Source: Chinchilla lanigera (lineage: Eukaryota; Chordata; Mammalia; Rodentia; Chinchillidae). Taken from it: 64,000 nucleotides of DNA. Location: the NCBI RefSeq assembly GCF_000276665.1, contig NW_004955418.1:8603512-8667511 (forward strand). Direction: 5' to 3'. Numbering within the stretch: the first letter of the stretch is position 1; the number at the start of each line of letters is the position of its first letter. Both the position numbers and the translations under genes were made by a program. Under the pieces are notes generated by a model. That model had not been told where the DNA came from, searched no databases, and saw only the letters and a program-made list of their open reading frames with translations. Of this stretch, positions 58,537-64,000 are shown in pieces.

Positions 58537-59899
58537 TTTCTAATGTTTTTTTTATTATTTTTATTCTCTTTAAAATAAAAAAACCCTAAAAAATAGCAAT
58601 CTAATAAGCATATCAATAATATATCACACAAATGCATATTCCTTGAGGGGTATAATGGTTCTGCATCAGATAAACTATTAGTATAATTCACCCACCAGTC
58701 AAATGAGGAAAATGCCTTGAAAGCATCAGGGTATGTTCCATTGAACCCTTGGTAAAATTTAGTAGCAATTAATGTTAAAAGACAAAGTTATAATAGAGGA
58801 ATAGAAATGCAATTTTTCAACCTAGACAAGAGAATTTCTCACAACCCTACAGCTGGCAAGGCAGCATAGATGAGTGTACATGTTCTGAGTCTGGAAGTAT
58901 ATATTGTGTTTCTCTCTGGAAAGAGATATTCTATATGAGCTGACAGGGAAGAATCAGTGAAATTCATTTAAATGGTCCCATCAAACTATCTGTGGACATT
59001 ATCTTTGAGTGTTAAATTACCATATTCATTCTTTCATTTCTTCGTACAATTTCATACAATTTTTGAGAATCTATGTTTTGTAAAATTTTGCATTAACTCT
59101 GGATGCTGATAAAAAGTTAACTCAGATGCAGAACTTGCTTTCAAGAATTTTTTAAAATTTTATTTCCTAAATATTTGTATTTCATAATAACATATCTTAT
59201 AACAACATTATTTGTTCATTTATATTAGTTCAGTTGCTAGGATAACATTGTCTGTGATACCTTTTGTGTGTATGTTTGTCTTTCTGTGTGTGTACATTTT
59301 TTCCTTGGCAGTGTAGAGGCAAGTGGGAATAATTTATTTGAACTAACATCCAACTCTCAAATTAAGATGACCCTTTTAAAGCCATAAATGTAGGTGTTTA
59401 TGTTAAAAATAATTTAATGAATAATTAATCTCAGATGTTCCTAATTAGTGAAATGCATTAAGAAAATACACAAAAAGTTTTTCCAATCCATAATGAGTGT
59501 ATAAAATTTATTGTTGAAATAAACTGTGTTTGAAAGACACTTATTTTCTGAAGTAGAATGAAATAATTTAATAGTTTTATAATTTCAATAAAGGTAAAAT
59601 GTATGCTAAATATAATGGCACTTTCAGAATGTGCAAAGTCCAAGATTTCTTAGGATTATACGCTTATAATTATTACTTGATCAAGCTGTCCCTTTGGGTG
59701 AATATTTTAACTTAATTTTGACCAAATTAAATGTCAGAAATAATATATTATATTTCACATGCTACTACCTACTAAAATCATAATGCTGATTTATTGCTAT
59801 GATCTCCTATTTAAAGCATGAACAAGAACTATTAAACTCTCATTCCAGAAGGGAATTTTTTATTATTAACAGATGCAGTCTAACTGGGGAGTCTCACAC
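58537..59899. other. Unassigned AT-rich DNA
   Basis: No element or gene recognised. Confidence 0.5.
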
Positions 59900-60230
59900 T
59901 ACCATGAAATATGAGTCTTACTTCAAGATGCATTTATTCATTTTGTGTGCCTAGGGAACCAGAGGTGGGTCAGCGCTGGGCCCAAGCAGTATTCTCAGCT
60001 CCTGTTGTCATCAGCTTGCTAAGTAATTCCACTGCCCTTGTCCCCAGTGGCCTGTGCATTGTTATATTTCTTCCTGTGTAAACACTCTTCTACTAGAGCA
60101 GATGAGCACACTCTCCTCCTCCTCACTTTGCTCTAATAAAATCCCCATTTTTCACAAACAGAAGGGTGTTCATTTTTTCTGGCCTCATTTCTCAAGTACC
60201 AAATCACGGCATTTCAAATTTTAAGTAAAC
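59900..60230 (+). mobile_element. Possible LTR 3' portion
   Basis: GC-richer block with a pyrimidine-rich run and 'ctctaataaaatcccc' (poly(A) signal near 60136) followed by T- and C-rich sequence, a layout like R-U5 of an LTR in plus orientation. No family name and no ends. Confidence 0.3.
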
Positions 60231-60875
60231 AAAAAGTCCAATTTTTCATAGTGACAGCAACTGCGTTGATGTATGAACCTAAAATACTAAATGACTTATT
60301 CTTGATGATATTTGAAGAAGCCCCCTATTTTAAAAAACATGTCAAAGTGATTTGTTTTGGCATTGCATTATACCCCTTGGATTTAAAAAAAGAAAAATCT
60401 TAATAGGCTATGTGTCATTATCCAGGGTGCAGGTCCTTCTTATAAATTAGAACTCCTCTGCTACAATCTCCTCACCAGAGGCTCAAAGGATGTATAATGC
60501 CCTACACTCCCTACACAAATAATTCTCATATGCTCCTAGGCAGCCTGATTGACTATTGAAATCTTGGAAGTGGTAGAAATAATGACAAACATGAAACTTC
60601 TTTTCTTTAGCCTTCAGAGTGAACTGCAGTATGGTGTGTCTAAACAACTTCCAAGATGGACAGAACCTCTTTTCTCGTCTGGACCACTAAAGAGAGAAAA
60701 ATAAGTGTTGCAGCGATTGAGTTTTCATTTTCGTTTTAGTCACAGCAACACAGAGATTCACTTTGAGAAAAAAGTGTCTGTAGCCCCTACATAGCGCTGT
60801 ACCTGCCTCCTATGCTCCTGTGCAGGGAACAGTGATGAATAAAGAAGGCTGCGAGAAGAAGGCGCCTCACTTCCC
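60231..60875. other. Unassigned DNA
   Basis: No gene recognised. The stretch near 60770-60880 has an 'aataaag' and a pyrimidine run and may be another LTR end. Confidence 0.4.
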
Positions 60876-61042
60876 TTCTCACTCTTTTTTCTACTACCTA
60901 TCATTTATTTTACTCCATTCTCCTGTTACATGACATTTAGCTTGTTTCAAGTATTTCAACTACTACAAATAAAGTCGGTATGGACATATTTTATATAAGT
61001 TTTTCCAGCAACATATAATAAATTTTGTAACATCGCTTAAGC
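60876..61042 (-). mobile_element. Shuffled L1 3'-end copy
   Basis: A mosaic of two pieces that occur elsewhere. 60891-60915 equals 62259-62283 exactly (25 bp), and 60917-61042 equals 61664-61790 with only a few differences. On the minus strand the right piece is L1 ORF2 sequence and the left piece is L1 3'UTR-like sequence, so about 240 bp of ORF2 end are missing between them. See the findings. Confidence 0.8.
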
Positions 61043-61559
61043 TGAGGTGGAGACCTTTCCAGAGTGATGTGCTAGGAAACCATGATTTGAGCAGTGCCAA
61101 AAGCCACACATTACCACTCCTTCCCATGACTGAGGTCTAGGGATAAACTGGAAGGGAGGTTGAGATACAGAGCTGGAATCCAACACGGTAGATTATATAC
61201 CTTCTCTCATTTTCGATCTTGCAGGACACAGGACACAAAACACTCCTGGCTTGGAATTTCAGTTTTATGTTCAAGTATAATTGACAACGTCATATGTTTT
61301 AAGGTGTACAAGGCGTACAGTTGTATCTTTGATCCATGTAGGTGCTGACGAATCACTACCCGCACTATAGTGAACATATCTATCGTCTAGAAAATTATTT
61401 TTATCCTGCTTGCTAATGCTTCCTATGATTCTCCCATATTGTTCCAGGAAACTAATGATAAGATTCAGCTACTACACTGTGCCTTCTAAAATATTACATG
61501 GGTAGAATTATATAAAAATACAATGAATATGAAAGGGACTTCCTCTTTTAAATTATTTC
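61043..61559. other. Unassigned DNA
   Basis: Lies between the duplicated L1 pieces. No element or gene recognised. Confidence 0.5.
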
Positions 61560-62160
61560 AATAATTACTTATATGTATGAAGTAACACATATGTGTATTA
61601 AGTTTATTCTTTTTCATCCTAAGTAGAATGCCATATGTGGATTTGTCACAATTTATTATCCATTCTCCTGTTACACGACATTTAGCTTGTTTCAAGTATT
61701 TCAACTACTACAAATAAAGTCGGTATGGACATATTTATATAAGTTTTTCCAGCAACATATAATAAATTTTGTAACATTGGTTAAACAGTCAGGATTAAAA
61801 TAGATAGATCATATGTTCTGTGTACAGTAAACTTTTTTAGCCACTGCCAGACCTGTGAGAAAGTACAGTATTTAAGTTTCTCCAAGTCCTTGCCAATACC
61901 TGTGTTTTCACTTACTTAGCTGTAGTCACTGTAAGTAATGTTTGTGGTAGTATCACATTGTCTTGTATAATTTATTACATAGTGACTAATTACAATGTAT
62001 ATTATCCCAGGTCTATGAAATTAAACCTTGTTTCACAAGGTTAGGTTTCTTATGCCTAAGTGTTCTAGTGACTTTTTTTTAACCTTTCATCCTCTTGGAC
62101 TAATTTTTTCTTTTCCCTTTCTTTTTAATAGCATATGTTTGCAATACTGAATATTCACAC
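61560..62160 (-). mobile_element. Old L1 ORF2 fragment, antisense
   Basis: On the plus strand it shows the reverse of the late ORF2 region: 'aagtagaatgccatatgtgg' (61621), 'cattctcctgttacacgaca' (61661), 'actacaaataaagtcgg' (61706), 'ccaagtccttgccaatacct' (61883) and 'agtatcacattgtcttgta' (61949). Strongly diverged, no intact frame. Confidence 0.65.
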
Positions 62161-62219
62161 TCCTTGTGTTCACAAAATATTTTAATTTGCTTATCCACTC
62201 CCTTTACTTCTACTGCTTA

Positions 62220-62460
62220 ATCATTTTCCCATTTGAGAAAGATCTCACTTTCTATTTCCTACTACCTATCATTTATTTTACTCTTTATTTGTAAATTGGG
62301 TTTTGCATATAAAAGAAGCCATGTAATATTTAAGCTTCTTATAAGATTTATTTCACTTAGAACTATAGTTTCCGACTGCATCCATTTTCCTACAAATGGC
62401 TCAAATTTAACTTTGTGGCAGAGCAATACTCCACTGTGTGTGAATACCAAGTTTTTAATC
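62220..62460 (-). mobile_element. L1 3' end (ORF2 C-terminus plus 3'UTR), antisense
   Basis: The minus-strand frame 62262-62450 contains 'FEPFVGKWMQSETIVLSEIN', the C-terminal signature of L1 ORF2p. Beyond it lies a 3'UTR-like purine-rich stretch (minus strand). Separated by only about 40 bp from the next L1 3' end. Confidence 0.8.
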
Positions 62461-62499
62461 CTATTATCTTTTATTTTGCATACTTTTATCCTTTGGTCT

Positions 62500-63890
62500 T
62501 CTCAAATAAGAGAAGCCATGTAATATTTAAACTTGTATATCTGATTTATTTCCTTTAACACCATTATCTCAAGGTATATTGATTTCTCTATAAGATACTC
62601 AACTTTATTCTTTAAAACAGAGTAGTACTCCATTGTGTATACAACTATAATTTCTTTATCTGTTAATTTCTTGATGGACATATAGGCTGCTTCCATGATT
62701 TAGTTATTATGAATTGTGTAACTACAAATGTGAGTACATAAGATTGCTGTACTATTGTTAGGCTTTAACATTATATGTTTTAGATCTGTTACCAAGCATT
62801 TTTCTTCCACTTGTGCTTTCATATTTTTATTTAACAGTGTTTTTCAAGGACAGTTTTTTCTTATTTTGATGTTAGACCACATATTTTTGATCTTGGATTT
62901 ATGATCATAGTTAAAAAGCTTTATCTAGCTCCATCTAGATTTATAAATTTTGTTTAACAAGTAGATATGAAATATTTCGAGTAATGTTTGCAATTTGTGT
63001 CAAAATAAAGTTACTTATCTGCATATGGGTATCAAATTTTTCAGCACAATTTACAGGAAAGAATATCTATTTTCTGTCGAAGGGCCTTTACAGTTTGTTG
63101 AAAGTCACACTGTTTATAATTGTCCATATATACCAAATAGTTTGGGGTTATTTCTGGAGTCTCCATTCAGACGCACAGACATATTTTGGCTCTCTTTATA
63201 ACAGTTATAGAATACTTTACGTTAAACTTGATAATAAGTAAATTCTTACAAGGTAGCTTTAAATGTCATAAAAATCAGATATCATTAGTTATATTTCTTT
63301 TGAAGTTATATTATTTTGATGTTTTTTAAAGGTATATTTTTATATCTTTATCATTTACATATGAATTACCAAGTAACAATTTCTTAAGAGAATCTACTGA
63401 GATTTTGATTTGATTTTGTGCATTCTAAAAATCTCTGGGTGTGGTGGTGCACGCCTGTAATCTCAGCACTTGGAGGCTAAGGCAGGAGGTTCTTTGTGAG
63501 TTTGAGACCAGCCTGGGCTACAAAGTGAGCTCAAGGCCAGCCTGAACTGCAGAGCGAGACCCTGTCTCAAAAAAGACAAAAAAATAAAATTCTAAAAATC
63601 AATTACAGGAAAATTGATGTATTAAAACTATTGAGTCTCCTTCCCACTCATAAGCCAGGTGTGTACAATTCTCTCATTGATGTTTTCTTGTTGTTTTATA
63701 GTTTACAGGTCTCAAATATTTTTGGCCAGCTGTCTCAAGTACTTCATGCTTTTGTTATTGCAAATTACACTGATTGTGAAAATATTTATATATTTTTAGT
63801 TAGTAGAAATGGAAGAATTTTGGTTGATCTTTTTAATTTCATTATTACATTTCAACTGCATGATGATAGGATTTATTTTGGATGCAAGCA
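62500..63890 (-). mobile_element. Longer old L1 ORF2 fragment, antisense, cut by a B1
   Basis: The minus-strand frame 62502-62696 includes 'YTMEYYSVLKNKVEYLIEKS' and 'VLKEINQI', the ORF2 C-terminal region. Reading on the plus strand further right, sequence resembling earlier parts of ORF2 follows: 'cagcacaatttacaggaaag' (63044), 'tttggggttatttctgga' (63141), then beyond the B1 'aaattgatgtattaaaacta' (63611) and 'atgttttcttgttgtttta' (63681). It is old and has no functional frame. Confidence 0.7.
63434..63588 (+). mobile_element. B1-type SINE with target-site duplication
   Basis: 'tctgggtgtggtggtgcacg', 'cctgtaatctcagcacttgg', 'aggctaaggcaggagg', 'gagtttgagaccagcctggg', 'gcgagaccctgtctcaaaa'. 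A perfect 12-bp duplication, 'attctaaaaatc', lies at 63422-63433 and 63589-63600. It interrupts the antisense L1 fragment. Confidence 0.96.
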
Positions 63891-64000
63891 CTGAACAGAT
63901 CTTAATTTCACTCTATCCTCTCTCTTTCCTCCCCTCTAGCTTGTCTCTTCCCGGTCCCCAGGACTGCCTCCTTCTTTCCGGTCCTCTAACAATTATCTTA

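Overview
The window looks like a gene-poor, AT-rich intergenic stretch of a rodent nuclear genome. I could support no protein-coding exon, functional RNA gene, CRISPR array or prokaryotic feature on either strand. The rodent assignment rests on many short tRNA-Ala/BC1-like ID SINEs with A-rich tails, on 7SL-derived B1-type monomers, and on one B1-dID-like composite. The ID subfamily, with its 'ggtaccggagaaaaacc' 3' end, resembles what I remember from hystricognath rodents (guinea pig, chinchilla, mole-rat group). That species-level guess is soft. Three runs of N (10475-10574, 36777-36957, 51079-51178) mark assembly gaps, and at least two of them abut low-complexity or repeat sequence.

Layout: 0-10 kb holds an old antisense MaLR-like LTR, a TG tract, a poorly classified LTR-like block at 5-6 kb, a young ID at 6.55 kb and an L1 3' end at 8.8-9.3 kb. 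10-20 kb holds a gap, a MaLR-type LTR, several IDs, a Tigger-like DNA transposon remnant and the most interesting object: a full-length U6 snRNA pseudogene fused to an internal L1 ORF2 segment on the minus strand (17175-19045), flanked by 13-bp target-site duplications. 20-31 kb holds IDs, a MaLR-type LTR, a B1, a rearranged sense L1 with a perfect hairpin, and a GC-richer LTR-like block with internal tandem duplications. 31-43 kb holds antisense MaLR-type LTRs (one with an ID nested in it), polypyrimidine and dinucleotide tracts, an ancient L1M-like 3' end and two L1 3'UTR-like copies. 43-51 kb is mostly unclassified AT-rich sequence, then a B1 plus ID pair and a large GGAA tract broken by a gap. 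51-64 kb holds more antisense LTRs, a sense L1 with a nested ID, and a cluster of antisense L1 fragments with a locally duplicated and shuffled segment, cut by a B1.

Nothing here works together as a pathway or operon. The history is one of layered retrotransposition: ancient L1M and Tigger, then MaLR LTRs and rodent L1, then IDs and B1s inserted into them. I do not see an undescribed biological system. The U6-L1 chimera is an instance of a known retrotransposition by-product, though the lack of an L1 3'UTR and poly(A) tail, with the end at an internal A-run, makes this one worth a second look. Element limits given without a target-site duplication are approximate. They were judged by eye from remembered family patterns, with no database search.
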